Below, one piece after another: positions 63,045 through 64,000 of a DNA stretch of 64,000 nt (position 1 is the first letter of the stretch; each line of letters opens with the position of its first letter). The position numbers and the translations under genes are program-made. The notes beneath the pieces are model-generated. The model did not search any database. It saw only the letters and a list, made by a program, of their open reading frames with translations, and had not been told where the DNA came from. This DNA comes from Nakaseomyces glabratus. Its lineage: Eukaryota > Ascomycota > Saccharomycetes > Saccharomycetales > Saccharomycetaceae. The stretch lies in the NCBI RefSeq assembly GCF_010111755.1, contig NC_088957.1, forward strand, positions 946,293 through 1,010,292, given 5' to 3'.

Positions 63045-64000
63045 CTGTGGGGTCTGGGTGCTGTGGGGTCTGGGTGCTGTGGGGTCTGGGTGCTGTGGGG
63101 TCTGGGTGCTGTGGGGTCTGGGTGCTGTGGGGTCTGGGTGCTGTGGGGTCTGGGTGCTGTGGGGTCTGGGTGCTGTGGGGTCTGGGTGCTGTGGGGTCTG
63201 GGTGCTGTGGGGTCTGGGTGCTGTGGGGTCTGGGTGCTGTGGGGTCTGGGTGCTGTGGGGTCTGGGTGCTGTGGGGTCTGGGTGCTGTGGGGTCTGGGTG
63301 CTGTGGGGTCTGGGTGCTGTGGGGTCTGGGTGCTGTGGGGTCTGGGTGCTGTGGGGTCTGGGTGCTGTGGGGTCTGGGTGCTGTGGGGTCTGGGTGCTGT
63401 GGGGTCTGGGTGCTGTGGGGTCTGGGTGCTGTGGGGTCTGGGTGCTGTGGGGTCTGGGTGCTGTGGGGTCTGGGTGCTGTGGGGTCTGGGTGCTGTGGGG
63501 TCTGGGTGCTGTGGGGTCTGGGTGCTGTGGGGTCTGGGTGCTGTGGGGTCTGGGTGCTGTGGGGTCTGGGTGCTGTGGGGTCTGGGTGCTGTGGGGTCTG
63601 GGTGCTGTGGGGTCTGGGTGCTGTGGGGTCTGGGTGCTGTGGGGTCTGGGTGCTGTGGGGTCTGGGTGCTGTGGGGTCTGGGTGCTGTGGGGTCTGGGTG
63701 CTGTGGGGTCTGGGTGCTGTGGGGTCTGGGTGCTGTGGGGTCTGGGTGCTGTGGGGTCTGGGTGCTGTGGGGTCTGGGTGCTGTGGGGTCTGGGTGCTGT
63801 GGGGTCTGGGTGCTGTGGGGTCTGGGTGCTGTGGGGTCTGGGTGCTGTGGGGTCTGGGTGCTGTGGGGTCTGGGTGCTGTGGGGTCTGGGTGCTGTGGGG
63901 TCTGGGTGCTGTGGGGTCTGGGTGCTGTGGGGTCTGGGTGCTGTGGGGTCTGGTGCTGTGGGGTCTGGGTGCTGTGGGGTCTGGGTGCTGTGGTCTCTCT
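63045..64000 (+). repeat. Canonical C. glabrata-type telomeric repeat array
   Basis: CTGTGGGGTCTGGGTG is repeated with a strict 16-bp period: 56 units to 63940, one 15-bp unit (63941-63955, missing a G), two more full units to 63987, then a partial unit. The G-rich strand runs 5' to 3' toward the window end, as expected for a right telomere. The last bases (TCTCTCT, 63994-64000) do not fit the repeat. Confidence 0.97.

Overview
The window reads as the right-hand end of a chromosome from a post-whole-genome-duplication yeast, most likely Candida (Nakaseomyces) glabrata or a very close relative. Three things point there: the last 1.1 kb is a G-rich 16-bp telomeric repeat (CTGTGGGGTCTGGGTG) of the C. 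glabrata type; the gene order matches the right end of Saccharomyces cerevisiae chromosome XVI almost gene for gene; and the subtelomere carries GPI-anchored, tandem-repeat cell-wall proteins. Assignments rest on recognised protein sequence and synteny recalled from knowledge; no database search was run.

Layout. 1-3270: the 3' part of a large Zn-cluster-type transcription factor and a Syc1/Ysh1-C-terminal-domain gene, the same pairing as YLR278C-YSH1. 4531-39310: a collinear block equivalent to YPR175W-YPR191W: DPB2, BET2, PRP4, HDA3, AOS1, SEC23, SMX3, DPM1, GDB1, ATG13, PZF1, RPO26 (spliced), MLC2, SKI3, RPC82, QCR2. 40697-41083: QCR7, so two respiratory complex III genes are near neighbours. 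41-56 kb: AT-rich, gene-poor subtelomere holding one TIR/PAU-domain mannoprotein gene with Ser-Pro and Ser/Met repeats (44784-46517) and an inverted, frameshifted relic of an adhesin 5' end (about 49.8-49.96 kb). 56067-60287: a large adhesin-like gene with 13 apparently identical 138-bp repeats plus a divergent 14th. 60.3-62.86 kb: noncoding subtelomere with a three-copy GCGAAAAACGCG element and a cluster of seven (T)TAGGG motifs. 62861-64000: variant, then canonical, telomeric repeats.

Genes in the conserved block serve core functions (replication, splicing, chromatin, SUMO activation, COPII, mannosylation, glycogen breakdown, autophagy, Pol I/II/III transcription, cytokinesis, RNA decay, respiration) and do not form one pathway. 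Their promoters carry recognisable yeast signals: MCB boxes before DPB2; PAC motifs before PRP4, between PZF1 and RPO26, and far upstream of RPC82; STREs before GDB1; CCAAT-type sites near QCR2 and QCR7.

I set several starts by sequence: QCR2 at 38216, ATG13 at 24118 and RPC82 at 36462 (longer frames begin with TTG), and PRP4 probably at 8007 rather than 7899. Two possible overlooked small genes are a 47-codon membrane-protein frame upstream of QCR2 and an intron-bounded exon between HDA3 and AOS1.
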